Notes: generated from the letters alone by a model not told the origin. A DNA stretch of 64,000 nt from Prevotella sp. E13-17 (GCF_022024035.1 NZ_CP091787.1:248001-312000), one strand, 5' to 3'. Counted from the stretch's first letter, positions 1 to 8,224 are shown. Program-made: numbers and translations.

Positions 1-575
1 ATCTGCCCCTCAAGTTTGAAGTAGCCAGGTTCCACCACATTGTTATAGATGCCCAGTTCGCCCTCCCATGTGAAGATGTAGGGATTCTCATGGTCGCGCA
101 CGAAAGGCAGCATGTTGTCTCGTTTCCATTCTGTGTTGTCGGCGCCGTTTGGGATGGCACTGCCAGCTATCAGCAGTTCGTTCCATGGGAAGAACAGTTC
201 TCCCTGCAGTTTTTTGCTGCCGGGCAAGACAACAAAATGGTAAAGGTCTTCTTGGAACGAAACGACCCACCCGGGCTGGCTGGCATCCTTGGTGGTCACA
301 TAATAGAGCCCGTTGTTGATGAGGTAAGAATCAGTCAACTGTGGTTTTAAGAATTGGGTGACACCCTCCTGATAGGTGGCGGTAGTCATCACTTTTACCT
401 CGCCGACGTTCAGCGCACCTTTGAAGGCAAAGTTGCCGTTTGGCTGTTTCACCAGTTGTTGGGTGCCCTCGGGCACCGCACTTCCTGTAATCCAAAGGGC
501 CGTGAAATCTTGTGCTGCCATTGCAGAAGGCAGTAGCAGTGCTATCAAGAATAGGATGGTTTGTATCTTCTTCAT
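1..575 (-). CDS. SusE/SusF-like outer-membrane starch-binding protein (partial, 3' end outside window)
   Basis: Reading leftward from the ATG at 575 the frame stays open to the window edge (about 191 codons). It begins with a signal peptide (MKKIQTILFLIALLLPSAMA, then AQDF) without a lipobox cysteine. Two repeats with the pattern 'LWITGSAVPEG...FAFKGAL' (near residue 27) and 'LLIAGSAIPNG...FTWEGEL' (near residue 134) resemble the tandem carbohydrate-binding modules of the SusE/SusF family, which hold starch at the cell surface. The start lies 13 bp after the stop of the GH31 gene on the same strand, so the two are probably co-transcribed. The family call rests on repeat resemblance only; the C-terminal part cannot be seen. 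Confidence 0.7.
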   Translation of the reverse strand, partial: MKKIQTILFLIALLLPSAMAAQDFTALWITGSAVPEGTQQLVKQPNGNFAFKGALNVGEVKVMTTATYQEGVTQFLKPQLTDSYLINNGLYYVTTKDASQPGWVVSFQEDLYHFVVLPGSKKLQGELFFPWNELLIAGSAIPNGADNTEWKRDNMLPFVRDHENPYIFTWEGELGIYNNVVEPGYFKLEGQ

Positions 576-588
576 AAGGGTTTAATAC

Positions 589-3015
589 TTATTGGATGGC
601 TTTCTGTGTTGTTACGATGCCGTCGCTCCAAGTGCGACGCACGATATAAGGATGACCGATGACGGGACGTGCCAGTTCGCGACCTTGCATGTCGAAGAAT
701 CTCTCGCTCTTCATGTTGCGTGTGGTCGTGTCTTGGATATTCTCGGTCCAGTGTTGAATTTCGATTGTTGCAGATGTGTTGCAGCTGCGCTTTTCAATAC
801 CCACAGTGACAATGCCCGTCGTTTCATCGTAAGTCCACGTGTCAACGGTCTGACCGTCAACCTTCACACAGTCGGGCTTGGTCTCGCCCATGAACATGAC
901 AGTGTAGCTGCGCATCTCGACCATGCCTTTGAAGGCGCCTTCACGCGGTCTGATGCTTACTATGCGACGGTCGGTACCCATGGTCTGCGTGATGGTGGTG
1001 TTGGTGTAGGCTCCCTCCATATACCCTTGGGTGTCGCCCTCGTCTTCGTAGAGAACAGTGCTGCCATCGGCGCCAGGGATGATCTTCAACACCAGTTCGT
1101 CAGCCTGCGATTTCAGGTTGTCCATGTGAGGATTGCATGGAATGACAGCACCAGCCTTGATGAAATAAGGAATCTCGTTCATGGCATAGTAGTCGCTGAT
1201 GGTCTGTTCGCCTTCTATCAGTCGATGGCGGCAGACATCGTACCACCTACCCTTGGGAAGCCATGTGCTGCGGAAAGTCTTGTCGGCATCTTCCGATGCA
1301 GTGGTGACGGGCGATACCAAAATGTCGTCGCCAAACATGTATTCGCCCTCTTGGCGATAAGACTCGTTTTCCTCGGGCCACTCGTAGTAGAGCGGGCGAC
1401 AGATAGAGATGCCCGTGTCGTAGGCCTGACGGGCAGCCGTGTAGATATAGGGCATCAACTCGTAGCGCAGGTTGACGCAATCCAGCAACAAGGGGAAGTT
1501 GTCGTACTTCCAGATGCGGCGCTCATTGCCAGCCTGACTGGCACCGTGAGTGCGGAAGATGGGGCTGAACACACCAAACTGCAGCCAGCGCAGCATCAGT
1601 TCAGGGTTGGTTTCGCCTATCTGCAGATGACCACCAATGTCGTGGCCCCAGTAGCCGAAGCATACGTTAGAGGCAGTGGCGGTGAAATAAGGCTGGAAAG
1701 TCAGTGAGCCGTAGGTGCCATAGGTATCGCCCGAGAATCCGATGGGATAGCGATGGCTGCCCATACCACCCCAGCGATGGAATATCATGGGGCGACGGTC
1801 TTTGCGGTTCAAACGCATATCGTTGAAGAACACGTGGTTACACCAGAACGTCTCGCTCAGTCCTGGGGTGGCGTCGCTGGTCAAGTTCTGCTGCCAGTCC
1901 AACCACCAGAAGTCCACACCTTGTTTTTCGCGGTCGCGTATGATACGGTCAAACATGGCACGATAGAACGTAGAGTCTTCAAGCTCCCAAGGAATACGAT
2001 CCACATTGGAACTCAGTCCCATGTCGTCTCTCATCTCCGAGAAGTGCTCTTCGTAGCTGGCCACGCCATCGGCAGGGTGCAGATTCAATGACACCTTCAA
2101 TCCCTGCTCGTGCATCCATCTGATGAGTCCTGTGGGGTTAGGAATGATATTCTTATTCCAGGTCCATCCAGTCCATCCGTCCAGATGCCAGTCCATATCC
2201 ATGATCATGACGTCGATGGGTATCTTGTTCTTTTGGATTTCGTTGACCAGATTGACGAAGTCTGTCTGTGTGTAGCGCTGATATTTGCTGTACCAGTAGC
2301 CCAGGGCGTAGAGTGGAGGCAGAGGCTGTCTGCCCGCAATCTTGATATAGTCGCCAATGGCTTTTTTATAGTTGTGGCCGTAGCCCATGAAATACCAGTC
2401 GTAAGCATTGACATCTACGGGTTTTGCCACCCAATCGATGCCATCTACCTGCTTGTCGAAAGCAAAGGTCGTCGAACCATCACCACGCGTGGTGCGGGGC
2501 GACTCGTCAATGATGGCCCATCCGCCGCGCGAGATGATACCGTCTTCCAAGTCATTGCGGTAGTTGTCGCCGCTGCCGCCGTCCAGTGTCCTTCGCGTAC
2601 CTTTTAAGTTAAGAGCATCTTCTTTTCCTGGATACCAAGTCACGTTGACATCGTTCACCTTCATGCTGATGCTGAGGTTGTTGGGCGACTTCATGTTGGG
2701 GTTGATGGTAGAGCCCTTCTTGTAGCGGAGACAGAGCTTGTCTGTCTCGATGTAGAGGTAGTCACCCTCCTCGCGAGTGGTATATTTAGGTACCGTCAGG
2801 CGACGATTGATGACAGCAAACGTGGCACGATCCTCAAATTTTGAGGTGGTGCTGTACTGAATGCGAATCATCTCTGGAGTTAACACAGTGAATCGTGCAC
2901 GGCCCGAGGTGACGATGGCATCTGGGTCTGCCTGAGGATCGGGATGATCTACTGCTGCGGTCAGCTGCACCACGCAGCCGACCAACAGCATCAACAAAGA
3001 AACAATTTTCTTCAT
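589..3015 (-). CDS. GH31 family alpha-glucosidase, secreted
   Basis: The 808-residue protein has a signal peptide (first ~21 residues), an N-terminal beta-sandwich, the GH31 catalytic barrel and C-terminal sheet domains of DUF5110 type. Visible GH31 hallmarks are DVMIMDMDWH near residue 271, the nucleophile motif FWWLDW near 373 and the acid/base motif GFSGD near 426. Family members are retaining alpha-glucosidases or alpha-xylosidases; the SusE/F-like partner downstream favours an alpha-glucan substrate, which is inference. The last ~40 residues (FFDMQGRELARP...) form a short tail like those of other secreted proteins in this window and may be an export or sorting tail. Long ORFs on the opposite strand are shadows. 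Confidence 0.9.
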   Translation of the reverse strand: MKKIVSLLMLLVGCVVQLTAAVDHPDPQADPDAIVTSGRARFTVLTPEMIRIQYSTTSKFEDRATFAVINRRLTVPKYTTREEGDYLYIETDKLCLRYKKGSTINPNMKSPNNLSISMKVNDVNVTWYPGKEDALNLKGTRRTLDGGSGDNYRNDLEDGIISRGGWAIIDESPRTTRGDGSTTFAFDKQVDGIDWVAKPVDVNAYDWYFMGYGHNYKKAIGDYIKIAGRQPLPPLYALGYWYSKYQRYTQTDFVNLVNEIQKNKIPIDVMIMDMDWHLDGWTGWTWNKNIIPNPTGLIRWMHEQGLKVSLNLHPADGVASYEEHFSEMRDDMGLSSNVDRIPWELEDSTFYRAMFDRIIRDREKQGVDFWWLDWQQNLTSDATPGLSETFWCNHVFFNDMRLNRKDRRPMIFHRWGGMGSHRYPIGFSGDTYGTYGSLTFQPYFTATASNVCFGYWGHDIGGHLQIGETNPELMLRWLQFGVFSPIFRTHGASQAGNERRIWKYDNFPLLLDCVNLRYELMPYIYTAARQAYDTGISICRPLYYEWPEENESYRQEGEYMFGDDILVSPVTTASEDADKTFRSTWLPKGRWYDVCRHRLIEGEQTISDYYAMNEIPYFIKAGAVIPCNPHMDNLKSQADELVLKIIPGADGSTVLYEDEGDTQGYMEGAYTNTTITQTMGTDRRIVSIRPREGAFKGMVEMRSYTVMFMGETKPDCVKVDGQTVDTWTYDETTGIVTVGIEKRSCNTSATIEIQHWTENIQDTTTRNMKSERFFDMQGRELARPVIGHPYIVRRTWSDGIVTTQKAIQ

Positions 3016-3371
3016 TCTAACAATAAAAACCTAACTAAAACTATTACTAACTTTTTCTTCGGCAAAGTTCGGCATTTTTATCCTAATTTGTTCAAAGAAA
3101 CCGAATTGTATAAGTGGTTTTTCTATTATACAAAATGTAACAGTTTGATTTTTAGACTGTTGAATTTTTGCTGATGCTGGTTTTGTATTAACATAATATT
3201 GGCTTATTTTGATTATACTGGGGTTCAAAGTTACAAATAATAATTAATTTTGGGCCCTTTTTCCCGAAAGAAAGAGTACCGCGGCATCACTTTTGAACAA
3301 ATTTTTTCCTTGGCTGACACAGAATTTTCCATACCGTCACTTCAAGCTAAAAACACTTTGTGACAAAAAAA

Positions 3372-3403
3372 TTTGGTTGATTCAGGAAAAATGGCTACCT
3401 TTG
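3372..3403 (+). promoter_or_regulatory. greA promoter
   Basis: TTTG at 3372-3375 and TACCTTTG at 3396-3403 are 20 bp apart, matching the Bacteroidetes sigma-ABfr consensus TTTG/TAnnTTTG. The predicted leader to the greA start is about 115 nt. Confidence 0.8.
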
Positions 3404-3448
3404 CCTGCGATATAAGAATAAGGTAAAAGAAGAAAAAGCGATAACGAG

Positions 3449-3486
3449 GATTCCGACTTTACGAGATAGTCGGGATTCTTTGTTTT
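3449..3486 (+). terminator. Terminator-like hairpin in the greA leader
   Basis: An approximately 11-bp stem (GATTCCGACT pairing with AGTCGGGATTC) with a 9-nt loop is followed by TTTGTTTT. It lies between the greA promoter and the greA start, so it could act as a leader attenuator or produce a short RNA. Confidence 0.65.
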
Positions 3487-3524
3487 ATGTTTTTTCCGTA
3501 TTTTAAGAACCAAAAATTGTAAAT

Positions 3525-3992
3525 ATGTCATACATGTCACAAGAGGGCTATGATAAGCTCATAGCCGAGTTAAAACGTTTGGAGGGCATTGAGCGCCCTA
3601 AAGCATCGGCCGCCATCGCTGAAGCACGCGACAAAGGCGACCTGAGTGAGAACAGTGAGTACGAGGCCGCTAAGGAGGCTCAGGCACATCTGGAGTCGAA
3701 AATCAACCAGTTGAAGCAGGCCATCACCGAGGCAAAGATTGTTGATACCTCTCGTCTGAGCACCGACTCGGTACAGATTCTGTCGAAGGTAGAGATGACC
3801 AACCTCGCCAACAAGGCTCGCATGACCTACACGATCGTCAGCGAGAGCGAAGCCAACCTGAAGGAAGGTAAAATCTCTATTACCACGCCTATTGCCCAGG
3901 GACTGCTGAACCACAAGGTGGGCGACGAGGTAGAGGTGCAGATTCCGCGTGGCACCATCAAACTGCGTATTGAGAAGATCACGATTGAATAA
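3525..3992 (+). CDS. greA: Transcription elongation factor GreA
   Basis: The 155-residue protein has the GreA layout: an N-terminal coiled coil with the acidic tip motif DLSENSEYEAA (D39 and E42 correspond to the catalytic acidic residues that enter the RNA polymerase secondary channel) and a C-terminal FKBP-like domain with the conserved GDEVEVQIPRG. It stimulates transcript cleavage so that backtracked RNA polymerase can resume. Length is normal for the family. A strong promoter and a leader hairpin precede it. The start MSYMSQEGY is the standard one. Confidence 0.97.
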   Translation: MSYMSQEGYDKLIAELKRLEGIERPKASAAIAEARDKGDLSENSEYEAAKEAQAHLESKINQLKQAITEAKIVDTSRLSTDSVQILSKVEMTNLANKARMTYTIVSESEANLKEGKISITTPIAQGLLNHKVGDEVEVQIPRGTIKLRIEKITIE

Positions 3993-3995
3993 ACT

Positions 3996-4030
3996 GTGAG
4001 TTGAGAACTGAGAGTTGAGAACTGAGAGAT
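3996..4030. repeat. Short tandem repeat after greA
   Basis: GAGTTGAGAACTGA is repeated in tandem immediately after the greA stop. A similar stuttered sequence, on the other strand, is translated inside gltD near 21250-21282. Confidence 0.6.
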
Positions 4031-4120
4031 ATGATTAGATTTTATTTGCGTTGAATCAATGCTGAGAGTCGTCATATCCCTCATTTCTCTTTTTTTATCT
4101 TATATATATAAATAAGGAAT

Positions 4121-4510
4121 ATGGATATTTTCAGTAAGATTGCTGCTGGCGAGATTCCCAGCTACAAGTGTGCCGAGAGCGACAAGTTCTATGCTTTTCT
4201 CGACATCAGTCCGGTGGCTAAGGGCCACACCCTGGTCATTCCCCGTCGTGAGGTGGACTACATCTTCGATATGGACGATGAAGAGCTGGCCGAGTATCAG
4301 GTGTTTGCCAAGCGCGTGGCTGTAGCCCTGAAGAAAGCTTTCCCCTGCAAGAAGGTGGCACAGGTGGTGTTGGGTCTTGAGGTGCCTCATGCACATATCC
4401 ACCTCATCCCCATGAACACTGAGGCCGATGTAGATTTCCGCAAAGAAAAACTGCATCTCTCGGAAGAAGAGATGCAGCATATTGCAGAAGAAATCAGAAA
4501 GAATTTCTAA
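4121..4510 (+). CDS. HIT family (histidine triad) nucleotide hydrolase
   Basis: The 129-residue protein shows the histidine triad HAHIHLIP (H90, H92, H94) that hydrolyses nucleoside phosphoramidates and similar nucleotides, and the N-terminal motif FSKIAAGEIPSYK typical of HINT-like proteins. It lies 128 bp after greA on the same strand; co-transcription is possible but an independent start in the AT-rich gap cannot be excluded. Its last 4 bp overlap the end of the convergent manC gene. Confidence 0.93.
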   Translation: MDIFSKIAAGEIPSYKCAESDKFYAFLDISPVAKGHTLVIPRREVDYIFDMDDEELAEYQVFAKRVAVALKKAFPCKKVAQVVLGLEVPHAHIHLIPMNTEADVDFRKEKLHLSEEEMQHIAEEIRKNF

Positions 4511-5598
4511 ACGTATTTTTCACCATAACGTATGCCAACCTCGTTGACATACTTGCGAATGAGCGACGATGAGTCGCTCTTTTTGCATATCAGTAGCACG
4601 TCGTCCTGTTCTGCCACGATGTAACCTTCCAGTCCGTTGATGATACCGATATGCCCTTTTGGCAACTTGATAATATTGTCTTTACACTCTTCGAGGATGA
4701 CTTCCGAATCAATCACCACGTTGTCATCGTCGTTTTTCTGCATACATTCATAGAGAGCATGCCACGTGCCGATGTCGGCCCATCCGAATCCGCAGTGCAT
4801 CACATAGACATCCTCCGACATTTCGAGGGCAGCCTTGTCCATCGAGATGTTGGGATAAGCCGGATAGTGCTGGCTCACATAGGCATCGCACTCCTCTTTT
4901 GAGCCCATGTCCAACAGGTTGGCTATGCGGTAAGGCACGTCCTTGATCACCTCTATGAAGAAATTGCGCAGGTGGTTCACGTCGGTTATGTAGATACCGG
5001 TGTTCCACAGAAATTCGCCGCTGTCCATAAACATCTGGGCAAACTCGCGCTCGGGCTTCTCGGTGAACGACTGCACCTTATAGATATTGTCCTTCAGGGT
5101 GTGGTCGCCCATTTGGATATAGCCGTAGCCAGGCTCGGGGCGCGATGGCTTGATGCCCATGGTCAGTATGAAATCCTTGCCGGCAGCAAAATCCAAGCCG
5201 TCGGTGATGTCCTTGCCGAACGCCTCTTCGTTGAAGATCATCTGGTCGGCAGGTATCACCACGATGCGTGCATCCTGACAGCATCTGTGGATCATGACGC
5301 CAGCCCAAGCCACAGCTGGAGCCGTGTTGCGGTTCACGGGCTCGTAGAGAATGTGGTCGTCGTCAAGGTCGCACAACTGCTCGTGCACCAGCTTGTCGTA
5401 TTCCCTACAGGTGCACACAAAGATATTCTCTTTGGGCAACAGGGCCGCCATGCGGTCGAAGGTGGCTTGCAAAAGTGTCTTTCCGGTGCCGAAGAAGTCG
5501 ATAAACTGCTTAGGATGCTCAGTCCTGCTCGTTGGCCATAAGCGCTTGCCGCGGCCTCCAGCTAAGATGACACAATAGTTATGACTGTTTTTTTTCAT
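4507..5598 (-). CDS. manC: Mannose-1-phosphate guanylyltransferase (GDP-mannose pyrophosphorylase)
   Basis: The 363-residue protein joins mannose-1-phosphate and GTP to make GDP-mannose for cell-surface glycans. Visible nucleotidyltransferase motifs are ILAGGRGKRLWPTSR (11-25), EPVNRNTAPA (86-95), VIPADQ (114-119), GYGYI (157-161) and FTEKP (178-182). The C-terminal phosphomannose isomerase domain of long bifunctional ManC proteins is absent. Its 3' end overlaps the convergent HIT gene by 4 bp, so no terminator fits between them. A -7-like TATCTTTA (minus strand, 5633-5640) lies about 35 bp upstream. Confidence 0.92.
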   Translation of the reverse strand: MKKNSHNYCVILAGGRGKRLWPTSRTEHPKQFIDFFGTGKTLLQATFDRMAALLPKENIFVCTCREYDKLVHEQLCDLDDDHILYEPVNRNTAPAVAWAGVMIHRCCQDARIVVIPADQMIFNEEAFGKDITDGLDFAAGKDFILTMGIKPSRPEPGYGYIQMGDHTLKDNIYKVQSFTEKPEREFAQMFMDSGEFLWNTGIYITDVNHLRNFFIEVIKDVPYRIANLLDMGSKEECDAYVSQHYPAYPNISMDKAALEMSEDVYVMHCGFGWADIGTWHALYECMQKNDDDNVVIDSEVILEECKDNIIKLPKGHIGIINGLEGYIVAEQDDVLLICKKSDSSSLIRKYVNEVGIRYGEKYV

Positions 5599-5689
5599 AC
5601 ATCAGATTAGAAAGTTCCATGTTTATTGGGTGTAAAGATAAGAAAAAATCGTGATAGTACCAAGTGAAATGCAGTTTTTTTCTAAATAT

Positions 5690-5721
5690 TTTGCGGGAAT
5701 AAAAAAAATGTTGTATCTTTG
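5690..5721 (+). promoter_or_regulatory. Promoter of tRNA-Leu
   Basis: TTTG at 5690-5693, a 20-bp spacer and TATCTTTG at 5714-5721 match the Bacteroidetes consensus, 14 bp before the tRNA. Confidence 0.8.
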
Positions 5722-5735
5722 CACCCGCTTTAAGA

Positions 5736-5817
5736 GCCCAGATGGCGGAATCGGTAGACGCGCTGGTCTCAAACACCAGTGGGGCAACCCGTCCCGGTTC
5801 GACCCCGGGTCTGGGTA
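5736..5817 (+). tRNA. tRNA-Leu (anticodon CAA)
   Basis: The acceptor stem GCCCAGA pairs with TCTGGGT (one G-U). The anticodon stem CTGGT/ACCAG encloses the loop CTCAAAC, giving anticodon CAA (reads UUG). A long variable region and the T arm CCCGG-TTCGACC-CCGGG follow, as expected for a class II leucine tRNA. CCA is not encoded (ACAA follows). Confidence 0.95.
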
Positions 5818-5838
5818 CAAAAGCTCAAGAAGCATGGA

Positions 5839-5870
5839 GTGCTGCAAAGGAAACTTTGCGGCACTTTTTA
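5839..5870 (+). terminator. Terminator after tRNA-Leu
   Basis: An 11-bp stem GTGCTGCAAAG/CTTTGCGGCAC with a GAAA loop is followed by TTTTTA. Confidence 0.85.
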
Positions 5871-5895
5871 GTTAATCAGCAAACAGGAGTATGAT

Positions 5896-6813
5896 ATGAG
5901 TAACAGACAGACCATACTGACCATTACCGGTAGCGACGGCACTGGCTGGTCGGGCGTGCAGGCCGACATCCAGCTGATACATGCGCTGGGGGGCAAGGCT
6001 GCATCCGTCATCACGTCAATCACGGTGCAGAACACGCTGGGTATTCAGGAGTTCTACGACCTCCCCGCCGCTGTCGTTCAGCAGCAGGTCGAGGCTATCG
6101 TCAACGACCTGCAGCCACAGATTGTAAAAATCGGTCTGCTGCGCCGCACGGATGTGGTCGAGGTGGTGGCCAGTGTGCTGCGCAAATATCGGCCCCGGCA
6201 CGTCATCTATGCCCCAGTGCTGCATTCGGCCAAGGGCGAACTGCTCGTGCTGCCCCGTGTTTACGAGGTGATTGAGCGCCAGCTGATGCCTCTGTGCACC
6301 ATCATCCTGTCGCCCTCCGACCTGCCCCCGGGCCCTCGTCGCCACGGACATGCCAACCAGTTGGCCTCGGCCCTGGCCTACTATCTCAGCCTGGGCGAAT
6401 CAGAAGCCGACGCCATGCTCCACGCCCAGACCTATCTCAAGGCGCTGCCTGCCGACTATGCCGATGGCAACACCCGCAGCGACGAACTCTACAATCAGTT
6501 TCTCATTGCCGTCGAGCGCTACTTCAACCGCTATGCCGACGTGGCATTCTATGCCGAACAGCTCAACGTCAGCGCCCGCTATCTGGGTCAGGTGACGCGC
6601 CGCACCGCCAACCGTTCGCCCAAAGCCATCATCGACGAGCGCATCATCAGCGAGATCACCTCGCTGCTCACCTCCACCCATCGCCCCCTCAAGGACATTG
6701 CCCAGCGCCTGGGCTTCTCGTCGCAAGCTCATCTGTCGCGCTACTTCAAGAAGCACAAAGGCTGTTCACCGTCCGAATATCTCCGAAACCATCATTCCGT
6801 TGCCGAGTCATAG
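5896..6813 (+). CDS. ThiD-like kinase-fold domain fused to AraC-type DNA-binding domain
   Basis: Residues 1-195 follow the hydroxymethylpyrimidine/pyridoxal kinase (ThiD/PdxK, ribokinase fold) pattern: ILTITGSDGTGWSGVQAD (7-24), the substrate-side Gln in TVQNT (Q45) and VKIGLLR (77-83). Residues ~205-297 are an AraC helix-turn-helix pair (FYAEQLNVSARYLGQVTRR, DIAQRLGFSSQAHLSRYFKK). The catalytic anion-hole segment, GTGCxLSSA in ThiD, reads HGHANQLASA here (150-159), and the DPVM motif reads APVL, so the kinase half is probably inactive and serves as a ligand sensor. That is inference; the ligand may be a pyrimidine or vitamin B6 compound. No TPP riboswitch is visible nearby. The stop codon lies inside the first unit of a 22-bp repeat array. 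Confidence 0.85.
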   Translation: MSNRQTILTITGSDGTGWSGVQADIQLIHALGGKAASVITSITVQNTLGIQEFYDLPAAVVQQQVEAIVNDLQPQIVKIGLLRRTDVVEVVASVLRKYRPRHVIYAPVLHSAKGELLVLPRVYEVIERQLMPLCTIILSPSDLPPGPRRHGHANQLASALAYYLSLGESEADAMLHAQTYLKALPADYADGNTRSDELYNQFLIAVERYFNRYADVAFYAEQLNVSARYLGQVTRRTANRSPKAIIDERIISEITSLLTSTHRPLKDIAQRLGFSSQAHLSRYFKKHKGCSPSEYLRNHHSVAES

Positions 6814-7087
6814 TGCCACTATTGTTTTGCAAAAGTAGTCCTTTTTGGCTATAGAAATGGCACTTCCATGGTATAGAACTGACGCTATAGTTCCCGTCCC
6901 AGCCCCTGGAAAGCCCATTTCCAGCCCCTGGATCAGTCACTTCCAAGGGCTACGTTGACCACTTCCAGGGGCTGGATTCGTCTCGTCCAGGGGCTGGATG
7001 AGCATCAAAACCTTAACTCTTGCATCACAATAGTAACGCAATGGCACAGCAAAACTGGCCCAATGTCTGCACGATTAAGGCACTTTT
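6802..7087. repeat. 22-bp lattice array 1 (13 units)
   Basis: Thirteen consecutive units of exactly 22 bp: about 7 variable bases, then a 15-bp imperfect palindrome. Units 1-4 (6802-6889) and 10-13 (7000-7087) are type A, with the best copy near 6810 reading TAGTGCCACTATT. Units 5-9 (6890-6999) are type B: two in CCAGCCCCTGG orientation, then three in CCAGGGGCTGG orientation (the first degenerate). The array begins 9 bp before the upstream gene's stop codon and fills most of the gap to the next gene. Confidence 0.9.
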
Positions 7088-7146
7088 GAAAGGTCACATT
7101 CAAAAATATATTTCGACAAAACACACCAGAATATCAGAATTATTTG

Positions 7147-7154
7147 TATTTTTG
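7147..7154 (+). promoter_or_regulatory. Start box of the 7-TM AraC gene
   Basis: TATTTTTG matches TAnnTTTG; no good upstream TTTG is seen. Its position rules out an ATG at 7144 and supports the start at 7177. Confidence 0.55.
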
Positions 7155-7176
7155 CCGCATAAAAGACTATGGAACG

Positions 7177-8214
7177 ATGGATAGTTATATGAATATATCG
7201 GCATTTCTGATAGGAGCCTCAACAACCTTCTTCGCCATCTTCGCCATGCACATCTTGTTCTGGCGTCGGCAACGAACCCACTTCCAGCTGGTGCTGGGCT
7301 GCATCATGGCCATTTGGGCGGTGTGGTGTCTGAAGGATATTGTCATCACCTTCCCCGGGATGTACACCGAAGACGTCCTCAACTGGATATTTATCATCGA
7401 TTCCTGGTCTGCCCTGACCTATACCGCGTTTGTCTTCGAGGCAGTGATGCCCCGATGGACCACTCCAGCGCGACTCTGTCTGTTGTCGTTGCCCTTTGTC
7501 GTCTTCACCTTATTATATATAATATGGCCCGTCAAGGAAGTGATCTATGTCGAGTCGGCGTTTCTTTGGTGCTATGCCTGGACGATTGTCATTATCGGAT
7601 GGGTGAAGGTGCGCCGCCTCATCAAGTATGTGCGTGAGAACTACTCCAATATTGACCGCATCGACGTGGCATGGCTGAAGCCTGTCTTTGTCTTTGCCAT
7701 TGTCAGCCAGCTGGCATGGTTGTTTACCTCGCTGACAGCCACAGTAGCTGGCGATATCGTCTATTACTTCTCCATCATTCTGCTGTGGCTGATGGTGCTG
7801 CGCTATAGCTGGGATTTCCGTCCTATCATGGTAGATCTGGAACAGGAAAAGACTGTTTTCGAAAAGAAGGATATGATGCCTATCGCAGAGGGGAGGCTGG
7901 AGAAGATAGTGGAAGAGCAGCGCCTCTATCTGAACAAGAATCTGACACTTGCCGACATGGCGGTGGCTCTGAACAGCAACCGCACGTATGTGAGCAACTA
8001 CCTCCGTCAGGTGGTGGGTATGACGTTCTACGACTATGTCAACCTGTTGCGCATAGAGCGTGTCAGCATTCCCATGTTGAAAGAGCACCCTGAGTTCACA
8101 CTGGAATATGTTGCCCAGGAGAGCGGCTTTGCCTCCATCTCTACGTTCCGTCGGGCATTCATCAAACTGACAGGACAAACTCCCCGCCAATATACGGCTT
8201 CTGAAGAATCATAG
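7177..8214 (+). CDS. AraC-type regulator with 7-TM N-terminal domain
   Basis: The 345-residue protein carries about seven hydrophobic segments (for example AFLIGASTTFFAIFAMHILF, IIDSWSALTYTAFVFEAV, YYFSIILLWLMVLRY) over the first ~220 residues, then a linker and a C-terminal AraC DNA-binding domain (LTLADMAVALNSNRTYVSNYL; LEYVAQESGFASISTFRRAF). This membrane-anchored AraC architecture is frequent in Bacteroidales; its targets and signal are unknown. I chose the ATG at 7177 (MDSYMNIS) because the -7 box lies at 7147-7154. It is the second AraC-type regulator in a row, separated from the first by repeat array 1. Confidence 0.85.
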   Translation: MDSYMNISAFLIGASTTFFAIFAMHILFWRRQRTHFQLVLGCIMAIWAVWCLKDIVITFPGMYTEDVLNWIFIIDSWSALTYTAFVFEAVMPRWTTPARLCLLSLPFVVFTLLYIIWPVKEVIYVESAFLWCYAWTIVIIGWVKVRRLIKYVRENYSNIDRIDVAWLKPVFVFAIVSQLAWLFTSLTATVAGDIVYYFSIILLWLMVLRYSWDFRPIMVDLEQEKTVFEKKDMMPIAEGRLEKIVEEQRLYLNKNLTLADMAVALNSNRTYVSNYLRQVVGMTFYDYVNLLRIERVSIPMLKEHPEFTLEYVAQESGFASISTFRRAFIKLTGQTPRQYTASEES

Positions 8215-8224
8215 ACTATCAGCG

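Larger units (their letters stand above)
3016..3524. other. Intergenic region between divergent GH31 and greA
   Basis: This 509-bp AT-rich gap holds no convincing gene. It contains the greA promoter and its leader hairpin. On the minus strand TAACTTTG at 3226-3233 and a weaker GAACTTTG at 3063-3070 are candidate start boxes for the GH31 operon. Short ORFs here have no family resemblance. Confidence 0.6.

Noticed and set aside
592..1707. 371-codon plus-strand ORF opposite the GH31 gene
   Set aside because: Composition and lack of motifs mark it as the antisense shadow of a clear GH31 enzyme.
5818..5895. TPP riboswitch before the ThiD-like/AraC gene
   Set aside because: The 78-nt gap is filled by the tRNA terminator and shows no thi-box sequence.
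6802..7087. CRISPR array
   Set aside because: Repeats are 15 bp, degenerate and alternate in orientation, gaps are only ~7 bp, and no cas genes are present.
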